The position numbers and the translations under genes were made by a program. Of a stretch of DNA of 64,000 nucleotides, positions 17,360 through 25,396 are shown piece after piece (within the stretch, counting starts at the first letter, position 1; each line of letters starts with the position of its first letter). Source of the stretch: Pseudomonas sp. 14P_8.1_Bac3 (lineage in GTDB: Bacteria > Pseudomonadota > Gammaproteobacteria > Pseudomonadales > Pseudomonadaceae); contig NZ_JANLOD010000078.1 of assembly GCF_025466085.1 (NCBI RefSeq), positions 1 through 64,000 of the forward strand, written 5' to 3'. Below the pieces are notes generated by a model, which ran no database searches, was not told the DNA's origin, and saw nothing but the letters and a program-made list of their open reading frames with translations.

Positions 17360-17385
17360 AACCGGATATTCGAACGCTTGATATC

Positions 17386-17492
17386 CACTGTAGGAGCGAG
17401 CTTGCTCGCGATGAACCAGAAATCGCCGCGGATGGTCAGGCTTGCCGCGTAATCGTTGACGACCATCGCGAGCAAGCTCGCTCCTACAGTGG
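17386..17492. repeat. Inverted REP pair (GCGAGC family) after glnE
   Basis: CCACTGTAGGAGCGAGCTTG from 17386 and its exact reverse-complementary arm ending at 17492 flank about 50 bases. A looser GCCGGC-type REP-like pair follows in 17550-17645 (GTGGGAGCAAGACCGG...CCCTGCTCCCGCAG). Together they fill the glnE-waaF gap (17360-17699), which contains no supported gene. Confidence 0.85.
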
Positions 17493-17658
17493 AGTTGCTG
17501 TGTTGTGTAGAGTGAAGGCAGTAGGCAAAGCGTTAAGCTGCAGATACCCAATGTGGGAGCAAGACCGGTTTGCCGGCGATAGCGGAGTGACAGTCGACAG
17601 TCATGTTGAAGGTGATGACCCATCGAAGCCAGCCCTGCTCCCGCAGTGATTCTCGAGG

Positions 17659-17690
17659 CGGGGAGGCGTATGCCTCCCCGGTTCGTTTTT
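17659..17690 (+). terminator. Rho-independent terminator immediately upstream of waaF
   Basis: A perfect 9-bp stem CGGGGAGGC/GCCTCCCCG (17659-17667 and 17672-17680) with a GTAT loop is followed by GTTCG and five T (17686-17690). It ends only 9 bases before the waaF start, so the waaF ribosome binding site falls right after it. It would stop readthrough from glnE, or act as a leader attenuator for the LPS operon. Confidence 0.75.
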
Positions 17691-17699
17691 GGAAACCAC

Positions 17700-18734
17700 A
17701 TGAAAATTCTGATCGTTGGGCCCAGCTGGGTCGGTGACATGGTGATGGCGCAGACACTGTTTCAGTGTCTCAAACGACGCCACCCGCAATGCGAAATCGA
17801 CGTCCTGGCCCCCGAGTGGAGCCGGCCAATACTTGAGCGCATGCCCGAAGTCCGCCAGGCCTTGAGCTTTCCGCTCGGCCATGGGGTGCTGGAACTGGCG
17901 ACTCGCCGGCGCATCGGCAAATCCCTGGCTGGCCAGTACGACCAGGCGATCCTGCTGCCCAATTCCCTGAAGTCGGCGCTGGTGCCGTTCTTCGCCGGCA
18001 TCCCGAAGCGTACTGGCTGGCGTGGCGAATTCCGCTACGGCCTGCTCAACGACGTGCGCACGCTGGACAAAGAACGTTACCCGCTGATGATCGAGCGTTT
18101 CATGGCGCTGGCCTACGAGCCGGGCTTCGAACTGCCGACACCCTATCCTCGCCCGACCTTGCAAATCGACCCGGTCACCCGCGAAGCGGCGCTGGCCAAG
18201 TTCGGCCTGACCCTCGACCGTCCGGTGTTGGCGCTGTGCCCCGGTGCCGAGTTTGGCGAATCCAAGCGCTGGCCGTCCGAGCATTACGCCAAGGTCGCCG
18301 AGGCGAAGATTCGTGAAGGCTGGCAAGTCTGGCTGTTCGGTTCGAAAAACGATCACGCCGTTGGCGAGGACATCCGCGCGCGCCTGATACCAGGCCTGCG
18401 TGAAGAGTCGGTGAACCTCAGCGGCGGCACGTCCTTGGCCGAGGCCATTGACCTGCTGTCCTGCGCGGACTCGGTGGTGTCCAACGACTCCGGCCTGATG
18501 CACGTCGCCGCGGCGCTGAATCGCCCATTGGTGGCGGTGTACGGCTCGACCTCGCCGGGCTTCACCCCGCCGCTGGCCGAGCATGTCGAGATCGTGCGCC
18601 TGGGCATCGAATGCAGCCCGTGCTTCGATCGCACGTGCCGCTTCGGTCATTACAACTGCCTGCGCCAGCTGATGCCGCAAGCGGTGAACGAAGCCTTGCA
18701 GCGGTTGCAGGGCACTGCGGTCGAGGTCCAATAG
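17700..18734 (+). CDS. waaF: LPS heptosyltransferase II
   Basis: WaaF adds the second L-glycero-D-manno-heptose to the LPS inner core at the cytoplasmic face of the inner membrane, using ADP-heptose. The 344 residues start MKILIVGPSWVGDMVMAQ, a GT9-family signature, and contain LCPGAEFGESKRWP and the DSGLMHVAAAL motif of GT9 enzymes. I chose the ATG at 17700; the open frame extends back to 17646 but runs through the terminator hairpin. First gene of a tight operon; waaC begins one base after the stop. Confidence 0.96.
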   Translation: MKILIVGPSWVGDMVMAQTLFQCLKRRHPQCEIDVLAPEWSRPILERMPEVRQALSFPLGHGVLELATRRRIGKSLAGQYDQAILLPNSLKSALVPFFAGIPKRTGWRGEFRYGLLNDVRTLDKERYPLMIERFMALAYEPGFELPTPYPRPTLQIDPVTREAALAKFGLTLDRPVLALCPGAEFGESKRWPSEHYAKVAEAKIREGWQVWLFGSKNDHAVGEDIRARLIPGLREESVNLSGGTSLAEAIDLLSCADSVVSNDSGLMHVAAALNRPLVAVYGSTSPGFTPPLAEHVEIVRLGIECSPCFDRTCRFGHYNCLRQLMPQAVNEALQRLQGTAVEVQ

Positions 18735-18735
18735 T

Positions 18736-19797
18736 TTGCGGGTTCTGCTGATCAAGACTTCTTCGTTGGGCGACGTGATTCATGCGTTGCCGGCGTTGAC
18801 CGACGCTGCCCGGGCGATTCCCGGCATCACGTTCGACTGGGTGGTGGAAGAAGGTTTCGCCGAGATCCCGACCTGGCACCCGGCTGTGGGCAAGGTGATT
18901 CCGGTGGCGATCCGTCGCTGGCGCAAGAACCTCTGGCAAACCATCAAGAGCGGCGAGTGGAAGCGCTTCAAGCAAAGCGTTCGCGCCAGCCAATACGACC
19001 TGGTGATTGACGCCCAGGGTCTGTTGAAAAGCGCCTGGCTGACGCGCTACGTCAAGGCGCCGGTGGCGGGCCTCGACAAAGGTTCGGCACGGGAGCCGAT
19101 CGCCGCGCGTTTCTATGATCGGCGCCTGGCGGTTGCCCGTGGCCAGCACGCGGTGGAGCGAGTGCGTCAGTTATTCGCCATCGCCCTGGGCTACGACTTG
19201 CCCAAAGGCCTGGGTGATTACGGTCTGAATGTCGAGCGGCTGGTCGAGTTGCCGCGCAAGAATCCTTACGTGCTGTTTCTGCACGGCACCACCTGGGACA
19301 CCAAACACTGGCCCGAAGCCTACTGGCGCGAGCTGGCCGAGCGTGTCGGCTATCTCGGCGTCGGCGTGAAGCTGGCCTGGGGCAATCCCGCGGAGAAAGC
19401 CCGGGCCGAGCGCATCGCCAAGGACATGCGCCACGTCGAAGTGCTGCCCAGGCTGAACCTGGCGGGCGTCGGCAAAGTGCTGGCCGGCGCGCAAGCCTGC
19501 GTGGCGGTCGACACCGGCCTCGGCCATCTCGCCGCGGCGCTCGACGTGCCGACCCTGTCGCTGTTCGGCCCGACCAATCCGGGCCTGACCGGCGCGTATG
19601 GCAAAGCGCAGATTCACATCGCCAGCGATTTCCCCTGCGCACCGTGCCTGCAAAAGAAATGCACCTATCAACCGACGGCCGACGATGCCCGCCGGTTTGA
19701 CCTGAAACGCGAGTGGCCGCTGTGCTTTACGCGTCTGAATCCCGAGCGTGTCGCGACCCGACTGAGCACGTTGTTACTGGCTGAGGAGCTGCGCTGA
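18736..19797 (+). CDS. waaC: LPS heptosyltransferase I
   Basis: WaaC transfers the first heptose to Kdo2-lipid A. 353 residues of the GT9 family: the start (M)RVLLIKTSSLGDVIHALPAL is diagnostic, and the ADP-heptose site is near VDTGLGHLAAALDVP. The start is a TTG at 18736, one base after the waaF stop, with no ATG available nearby, so translation probably depends on coupling. It overlaps waaG at TGATG. Confidence 0.96.
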   Translation: MRVLLIKTSSLGDVIHALPALTDAARAIPGITFDWVVEEGFAEIPTWHPAVGKVIPVAIRRWRKNLWQTIKSGEWKRFKQSVRASQYDLVIDAQGLLKSAWLTRYVKAPVAGLDKGSAREPIAARFYDRRLAVARGQHAVERVRQLFAIALGYDLPKGLGDYGLNVERLVELPRKNPYVLFLHGTTWDTKHWPEAYWRELAERVGYLGVGVKLAWGNPAEKARAERIAKDMRHVEVLPRLNLAGVGKVLAGAQACVAVDTGLGHLAAALDVPTLSLFGPTNPGLTGAYGKAQIHIASDFPCAPCLQKKCTYQPTADDARRFDLKREWPLCFTRLNPERVATRLSTLLLAEELR

Positions 19798-20918
19798 TGC
19801 AATTGGCATTCGTCTTGTACAAGTACTTTCCCTTCGGCGGCTTGCAGCGTGATTTCATGCGCATCGCCCTGGAATGCCAGCAGCGTGGTCATCAGATTCG
19901 CGTCTACACGCTGATCTGGGAAGGCGACATTCCACCGGGTTTCGAAGTGCTGGTCGCGCCGGTCAAGGCGTTCTTCAATCATCGGCGCAACGAAAAACTC
20001 AGTGAGTGGATGGAGGCCGACCTGGCCAAGCGTCCGGTGGACCGCCTGATCGGCTTCAACAAAATGCCGGGCCTGGACGTTTACTATGCCGCCGACGGCT
20101 GTTTCGAAGACAAGGCGCAGAACCTGCGCAACTCGCTGTACCGTCGTTGGGGCCGCTATCGCCATTTCGCCGAATACGAGCGCGCGGTGTTCGCCAAGGA
20201 CGCCAAGACTGAAGTGCTGATGATTTCCGAAGTCCAGCAGCCACTGTTCATCAAGCATTACGACACGCCGCTGGAACGCTTCCACCTGCTGCCGCCGGGC
20301 ATTTCCCAGGACCGTCGCGCACCGCCCAACGCCGCCGAGATACGCGCCGGTTTTCGTCGTGAATTCAACCTCAAGGACGACGACCTGCTGCTGGTGCAGA
20401 TCGGCTCCGGCTTCAAGACCAAGGGCGTGGATCGCAGCCTCAAGGCACTGGCCGCATTGCCCGCTGATCTGAAGAAACGCACCCGGCTGTTTGTAATTGG
20501 CCAGGACGACCCCAAATTGTTCCAGATGCAGAGCGCCACGTTGGGGCTCGGCGACAACGTGACGTTCCTCAAGGGCCGCAGTGATATCCCGCGTTTCCTG
20601 CTCGGGGCCGACCTGCTGATCCACCCGGCGTACAACGAAAACACCGGGACCGTGTTGCTCGAAGCGTTGGTCGCCGGTTTGCCGGTGCTGGTGAGCGCGG
20701 TCTGTGGTTATGCCCATTACATCGCCGAGGCCGACGCCGGTCTGGTGCTGGACGAGCCGTTCGATCAGGCGCAGCTGACGCACTACCTGACCGGCATGTT
20801 GAACGACGCAAATGCACGGGCGGCCTGGAGCCGCAACGGCCTGGCCTTCGCTGAGACGGCCGACCTCTACAGCATGCCGCAGCGCGCGGCCGATGTGATT
20901 CTGGCGGAGCACGCTTAA
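19797..20918 (+). CDS. waaG: LPS core glucosyltransferase WaaG (GT4)
   Basis: A 373-residue GT4 glycosyltransferase that adds the first hexose of the outer core to heptose II (galactosamine rather than glucose in P. aeruginosa). Begins MQLAFVLYKYFPFGGLQRDF, the WaaG signature. The C-terminal half has the donor-binding E-x7-E-type region (HPAYNENTGTVLLEALVAGLP). It overlaps waaC and waaP by one base each, showing strict operon coupling. Confidence 0.95.
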   Translation: MQLAFVLYKYFPFGGLQRDFMRIALECQQRGHQIRVYTLIWEGDIPPGFEVLVAPVKAFFNHRRNEKLSEWMEADLAKRPVDRLIGFNKMPGLDVYYAADGCFEDKAQNLRNSLYRRWGRYRHFAEYERAVFAKDAKTEVLMISEVQQPLFIKHYDTPLERFHLLPPGISQDRRAPPNAAEIRAGFRREFNLKDDDLLLVQIGSGFKTKGVDRSLKALAALPADLKKRTRLFVIGQDDPKLFQMQSATLGLGDNVTFLKGRSDIPRFLLGADLLIHPAYNENTGTVLLEALVAGLPVLVSAVCGYAHYIAEADAGLVLDEPFDQAQLTHYLTGMLNDANARAAWSRNGLAFAETADLYSMPQRAADVILAEHA

Positions 20919-21724
20919 TGAAGTTGATGCTGGCTGAACCGTTCAAAAGCCTTTGGACCGGACGCGACCCGTTCGCCGAAGTCGAAGGGCTGCAGGGCGA
21001 GGTGTACCGCGAGCTTGAGGCCCGGCGGACGCTGCGCACCGAGGTGGACGGCAACGGGTTTTTCGTGAAGATCCACCGGGGCATCGGCTGGGGCGAGATC
21101 TTCAAGAACCTGCTGACCGCCAAGCTGCCCGTACTCGGCGCGGGCCAGGAATGGCAAGCCATTCAGCGCCTGCAGGAGGTTGGCGTGCCGACCATGACCG
21201 CCGTGGCTTATGGCGAGAAAGGCAGCAACCCGGCGGACCAGCATTCGTTCATCATCACCGAAGAGCTGGCACCGACGGTCAGCCTCGAAGATTTCAGCAT
21301 CGACTGGGTCAGGCAGCCGCCGCAGCCCAGGCTCAAGCGCGCGCTGATCGCCGAAGTCGCGCGCATGACCGGCATGATGCACCGCGCCGGGGTCAATCAC
21401 CGCGACTGCTACATCTGCCACTTCCTGCTGCACACCGACAAACCGGTGACGCCTGACGACTTCAAGCTCTCGGTGATCGATCTGCACCGCGCCCAGACCC
21501 GCCCGGCGATCACCCAGCGCTGGCGCAACAAGGATCTGGCGGCACTGTACTTCTCGGCCCTGGACATCGGCCTGACCCAGCGCGACAAGCTGCGTTTCCT
21601 CAAGGGCTACTTCCAGCAACCGCTGCGGCAGATCCTTGCTGAAGAAGCCGCGTTGCTCGGCTGGCTCGAAGGCAAGGCCAACAAACTCTATGACCGTAAA
21701 CAGCGATACGGGGACGCGCTCTGA
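20918..21724 (+). CDS. waaP: LPS core heptose I kinase
   Basis: WaaP phosphorylates heptose I of the inner core, which is essential for outer-membrane integrity in Pseudomonas. 268 residues with a eukaryote-like kinase fold: the catalytic loop NHRDCYICHF holds the expected Asp and the metal-binding Asp lies in SVIDLHRAQ. The start MKLMLAEPFKSLWTGRDPF is family-typical. Coupled by one-base overlaps to waaG and to the next kinase gene. Confidence 0.95.
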   Translation: MKLMLAEPFKSLWTGRDPFAEVEGLQGEVYRELEARRTLRTEVDGNGFFVKIHRGIGWGEIFKNLLTAKLPVLGAGQEWQAIQRLQEVGVPTMTAVAYGEKGSNPADQHSFIITEELAPTVSLEDFSIDWVRQPPQPRLKRALIAEVARMTGMMHRAGVNHRDCYICHFLLHTDKPVTPDDFKLSVIDLHRAQTRPAITQRWRNKDLAALYFSALDIGLTQRDKLRFLKGYFQQPLRQILAEEAALLGWLEGKANKLYDRKQRYGDAL

Positions 21725-22458
21725 TGTCGGGCTGGAAACTGGAACCTGCTTACAGCGATCTGGCCGAAGACTTTGGCAGCCTCGAAGCGGTATTCGCCCT
21801 CAAGGGGGAGCAACTGACCCGCGATCCATTGTCCGAAGTCGTCCGCGTGCAGCGCAAAGGCGTCAATTATTACGTCAAGCGCTACGTTGGCGCGGGCAAG
21901 GGCTTGCGTCGTTATCTCGGCAAGCCGCGAGTGAAAATGGAATGGCAGAACCTCAAGCGTTTTGCCAAGTGGGGCATTCCCACCGCGGAAGTGGTGGCCT
22001 GGGGACTGGAGCGGCGCGGTGCCGCCTATGACCGCGGGGCGATGATCACCCTGGAATTGCCGCATACCGAAGACCTCAATGCGCTGGCTGAGCGGGATGA
22101 CCCGAAGCTGGCGGATCGCGCCTGGGTCGATGGCATCAGCCGACAACTGGCCGGTTACACCCGGACCATGCACGACAATCGCTTCACCCATAACGATCTG
22201 AAGTGGCGCAACCTGCTGGTCGACGACGAGGCGCGGCTGTTCCTGATCGACTGCCCCAACGGTGATTTCTGGCGCGGTTTCTGGCTCAAGTACCGCATCA
22301 CCAAGGACCTGGCCTGCCTCGACAAGGTCGCCAAATATCACTTGTCGGCCACTCAGCGCCTGCGTTTTTACCTGCAATACCGCCAGCGGACCCGGCTCAA
22401 TGCCGCCGATAAAAAGCGGATCCGGCACGTGGTGAGATTTTTCGAGGGACGCGAATGA
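21724..22458 (+). CDS. LPS core kinase, InaA/WaaP-like (WapP type, PA5008 position)
   Basis: 244 residues related to WaaP. It keeps catalytic-looking residues: FTHNDLKWRNLLVDD (H-N-D loop) and LFLIDCPNGDF for the metal-binding Asp. Probably phosphorylates core heptose together with WaaP. It starts within the waaP stop and overlaps the next gene at ATGA. Its position between waaP and the third kinase matches wapP in P. aeruginosa; that symbol is from memory. Confidence 0.85.
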   Translation: MSGWKLEPAYSDLAEDFGSLEAVFALKGEQLTRDPLSEVVRVQRKGVNYYVKRYVGAGKGLRRYLGKPRVKMEWQNLKRFAKWGIPTAEVVAWGLERRGAAYDRGAMITLELPHTEDLNALAERDDPKLADRAWVDGISRQLAGYTRTMHDNRFTHNDLKWRNLLVDDEARLFLIDCPNGDFWRGFWLKYRITKDLACLDKVAKYHLSATQRLRFYLQYRQRTRLNAADKKRIRHVVRFFEGRE

Positions 22459-23207
22459 CTGATTTTCTGGCCGCTGAAGACCGTGCGCTCCTGGAGCGTC
22501 ACGACCTCGGCACCTTCGATGCACTGTGGGCCCGCAAGCTTGAAGCTGTGGATGAGCCCAACACCGCGCGCGGTGGCTGGAGCAGTGTGTTTCGACTGGA
22601 CCTTGAAGGTCACGGCTACTACCTCAAGCGCCAAAGCAATTATCTGATGCGCACCTTGCACGCGCCGTTTGGCGAACCCAGCTTTGCCCGGGAATTCCGC
22701 AACATCAGCCGCTATGAAAAGCTTGGCATTCCGGCGCTGAAGGCGGTGTTCTTCGGTGAGCGCAAGGTCAATGGCGAGGTCCGGGCCGTCCTCTTGACCC
22801 GCGCACTGGACGGTTGGAACGACCTGGATTCACTGTTGGAACGCTGGTCGGATCTGAGCCCGGCGCAGCATTCGGCCATTTTGAAGGCCTGCGGGCTGCT
22901 GGCTCGGCGCCTGCACGGCGCACGCCAGGTTCACGGCTGCTTCTACCCCAAGCACATTTTTCTCCAGGCCACCGGCGACGGGTACTCGGCCCAGTTGATC
23001 GACCTGGAAAAAACCCGACCGCTGCTGTTCGGTCACCGTGACCGGGTCAAGGACCTCGAGCCGCTGACTCGAAGGGCGCGCGAGTGGAGCGAAGCGCAGC
23101 TGCGCGAGTTGCTGTCCGCCTATCTGGATCAACCGCAGGACAGTGCGCTGATCGATAGCTGGCTGGCGCGATTGACCGTGCGGCGTCGCTACAAGAGGGC
23201 GAATTGA
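22455..23207 (+). CDS. LPS core kinase-like protein, InaA family (WapQ type, PA5007 position)
   Basis: 250 residues of the lipopolysaccharide kinase InaA family. The loop that should read H-x-D is VHGCFYPKHIFL, so the usual catalytic Asp is replaced by Cys at the aligned position, while the later QLIDLEKTR keeps the metal-binding Asp. This may be a family trait rather than a defect. The role is phosphorylation of core heptose, or a scaffold for the other kinases. Overlaps both neighbours by 4 and 1 bases. Confidence 0.83.
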   Translation: MTDFLAAEDRALLERHDLGTFDALWARKLEAVDEPNTARGGWSSVFRLDLEGHGYYLKRQSNYLMRTLHAPFGEPSFAREFRNISRYEKLGIPALKAVFFGERKVNGEVRAVLLTRALDGWNDLDSLLERWSDLSPAQHSAILKACGLLARRLHGARQVHGCFYPKHIFLQATGDGYSAQLIDLEKTRPLLFGHRDRVKDLEPLTRRAREWSEAQLRELLSAYLDQPQDSALIDSWLARLTVRRRYKRAN

Positions 23208-24658
23208 TGCGTTTGTCTGAACTCAAGAACGCCGGTCGCCATCCTCAGCTGCCCCTGAGCATTCCGCTGGCGGATGCCGCCGGGCCGGCGCAGTTGCAGC
23301 TGTTGAGCCTGTTACGGGTGTTGCCGGGCCAGCGTTATGTCGGTGCCGGTGTCTGGCGTGGCCGCCCGGTACTGGCCAAATTGCTGGTCGGCAGCAAGGC
23401 GGCGCGGCATTTTCAACGTGAGCGGGACGGCGTGCGTCTGCTCGCCGCCCAGGGATTGACCACGCCGCCATTGCTGGCCGATGGCCTGAAGGAGGGCGAG
23501 GGTGGCTGGCTGTTGTTCGATTTCCTGGAGGGCGCCGAAAGCCTCGGTGATACCTGGAAACAGGTCGAGCACTTGCCGGTGCTCGCGGACGGGCAGGGGG
23601 CTGTATTGGCCGAGGCGCTGGGTGCGATCGGTCAGATGCACCGCAAAGGGTTGTGGCAGGAAGACCTGCACCTGGACAACCTGCTGCGTCAACGCGGCCG
23701 CCTGTATTTGATTGATGGCGCCGGGATCCGCAGCGAAACCCCGGGTCAGCCGCTGTCACGGCAGAAAGTCCTGGAAAACCTCGGGGTGTTTTTCGCCCAG
23801 TTGCCCAGATCGCTGGAGCCGTTCACCGAAGAATTGCTGGTCTATTACCTCCTGAGCAACGGCGAGCACGCCTTGCCGATGGAGGCGTTGCAGAAGCAGA
23901 TCGACAAGGTGCGCAGTTGGCGGCTCAAGGACTTCCTGATCAAGGTGGGGCGTGAGTGCACGTTGTTCAGTGTGCAACGCGGGCCATTCGGCCTGCGGGC
24001 GATTCGTCGCGAAGAAGAGGCGGCCATGCTGCCCGTGCTGGAGCAGGCTGATGCACTGCTCGATCAGGGCCACTTGTACAAGACCGGCGGCGCGGCGAGT
24101 GTCGGAAAAGTCGTGGCGGCCGGTCGGACGCTGGTGATCAAGCGTTACAACATCAAGGGATTCGCCCACTGGCTCAAACGCTTCTGGCGCCCAAGCCGTG
24201 CCTGGCATTCCTGGCGTGAAGGCAATCGCCTGACGTTCCTTGGTATCGCCACGCCGAAACCGTTGGCTGTGCTGGAAAAGCGCTTCCTCTGGTTGCGCAG
24301 CCGGGCGTATCTGGTGACCGAGCACCTGCCGGGGCCGGACATCATCGAGCGATTCGCGCCGTACGTTGAGAGCGGCGACGCCCCCGAGGCCGAGCTGGTG
24401 GCGCTGGATCATCTGTTCGCGGAGCTGATTCGCGAGCGGATCAGTCACGGCGACTTCAAGGGGCATAACCTGTTCTGGCAGGAAGATCGCTGGGCGCTGA
24501 TCGATCTGGATGCGATGTGCCAGCACGGTTCGCTGAGCAGCTTCGCACCGGCGTATGCACGGGATCGGGCGCGGTTCATGCGTAACTGGCCTGAGGGTAG
24601 CGCGTTGTATCAGGTGATCGATCAGCGGTTGCCCAAGGACATCGCCAGCGCTGGCTGA
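23207..24658 (+). CDS. Tandem kinase-domain LPS core protein (PA5006 position)
   Basis: 483 residues with two kinase-like domains. The first (~1-230) has QEDLHLDNLL and LIDGAG; the second (~265-475) has SHGDFKGHNLFW and WALIDLDAM. Both catalytic-loop and metal-site Asp residues are present in each half, so this is a duplication within one polypeptide. ATG at 23207 overlaps the previous stop; a TTG one codon earlier is less likely. It ends the tight kinase cluster; REP-like sequence follows. Likely function: phosphorylation or assembly of the LPS inner core. Confidence 0.85.
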   Translation: MRLSELKNAGRHPQLPLSIPLADAAGPAQLQLLSLLRVLPGQRYVGAGVWRGRPVLAKLLVGSKAARHFQRERDGVRLLAAQGLTTPPLLADGLKEGEGGWLLFDFLEGAESLGDTWKQVEHLPVLADGQGAVLAEALGAIGQMHRKGLWQEDLHLDNLLRQRGRLYLIDGAGIRSETPGQPLSRQKVLENLGVFFAQLPRSLEPFTEELLVYYLLSNGEHALPMEALQKQIDKVRSWRLKDFLIKVGRECTLFSVQRGPFGLRAIRREEEAAMLPVLEQADALLDQGHLYKTGGAASVGKVVAAGRTLVIKRYNIKGFAHWLKRFWRPSRAWHSWREGNRLTFLGIATPKPLAVLEKRFLWLRSRAYLVTEHLPGPDIIERFAPYVESGDAPEAELVALDHLFAELIRERISHGDFKGHNLFWQEDRWALIDLDAMCQHGSLSSFAPAYARDRARFMRNWPEGSALYQVIDQRLPKDIASAG

Positions 24659-24663
24659 ACCCC

Positions 24664-24746
24664 TATCGCGAGCAGGCTCGCTCCTGCAGGATCGGCGGCG
24701 GGAGCGTTTACCGCAGATCCTGTAGGACCCGGCTTTACGGCGATGT
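24664..24746. repeat. REP element and a degenerate second copy
   Basis: ATCGCGAGCAGGCTCGCTCC begins at 24665. A weaker oppositely oriented copy (CTGTAGGACCCGGCTTTACGG) lies at about 24719-24739. The element sits between the kinase cluster and the lipoprotein gene. Confidence 0.6.
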
Positions 24747-24887
24747 GGCCGGAAAACCCAATCCACCCCTCGGCCTGTCAAATCGGGACAGGTTCTTGTG
24801 ACATGTCCTACATGATCTACAGACCCCATGAACTGGGCCTCCCATAGTCACGATGCTAGTTTGCCTGACGTTCTCGGAGGGCAAGTC

Positions 24888-25223
24888 TTGTCTATTAAAT
24901 CGGCTGTCACGCTTGGCACCTGTTCATTGCTGTTATCGGGCTGCGGAACCGCTCTCACGGTGTTGCAGAATGACGAGGGCGCCGCGCGCGGCCTCAGGAA
25001 GCAAAAGACCTACTGTCAGTCCATTCCGCGCATCTATAGCGGCCTGGCCCACGATTTTTGTATTTTGAATGCGCCGCCCGATCCCACCGGCTTCCTGGTC
25101 CCGTTCGTGCTGCTGGACCTGACCCTGTCGGGAGCGTTCGACACGGTTGCCCTGCCTTACACGATCTACCGCCAGGCTGCGGATGGCAGCCTCAGTATCT
25201 ACTGGCGGCCGGCTCGCCGATGA
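24888..25223 (+). CDS. YceK/YidQ-family lipoprotein
   Basis: A TTG start at 24888 with CGGAGG seven bases upstream gives a 111-residue lipoprotein: (M)SIKSAVTLGTCSLLLSGC, a short signal with lipobox LSGC, the Cys being residue 19. The mature part resembles the YceK/YidQ family (CQSIPRIYSGLAHDF, then PFVLLDLTLSGAFDTVALPYTIY). A longer frame back to 24828 would put the signal inside the protein and is rejected. Function unknown. As I recall PA5006 and PA5005 are adjacent in PAO1, so this gene would be an insertion into the LPS locus. Confidence 0.8.
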   Translation: MSIKSAVTLGTCSLLLSGCGTALTVLQNDEGAARGLRKQKTYCQSIPRIYSGLAHDFCILNAPPDPTGFLVPFVLLDLTLSGAFDTVALPYTIYRQAADGSLSIYWRPARR

Positions 25224-25299
25224 ATCCAGGCAATCACTTCATACGAAATCATCTGGGTGGCACTGATAACCCGTAGGCTCATTCCTGCCATGTTTACGC

Positions 25300-25305
25300 T
25301 ATAAT
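25300..25305 (+). promoter_or_regulatory. Candidate sigma-70 -10 box for the carbamoyltransferase
   Basis: A consensus TATAAT lies 92 bases before the GTG start at 25397, in a spacer that follows REP sequence and the lipoprotein gene. No good -35 is visible at 16-18 bases spacing. It suggests that the downstream block (carbamoyltransferase to the GT2 gene) has its own promoter. Confidence 0.4.
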
Positions 25306-25396
25306 CCCGCCCTTTAGCTGTCTCTCGCCCCTTGCGAGGGCACATTCATTTTGAGGCGCGTTGCGCCTGCATGCAGACTTAAGAGGCTAGACCCCT

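Noticed and set aside
17360..17699. Search for a degraded ilvE in the glnE-waaF gap
   Set aside because: The gap is filled by REP-type palindromes and a terminator; no stretch reads as IlvE.
15521..17740. 739-codon minus-strand frame opposite glnE
   Set aside because: Low-complexity shadow of glnE, without a start signal or family match.
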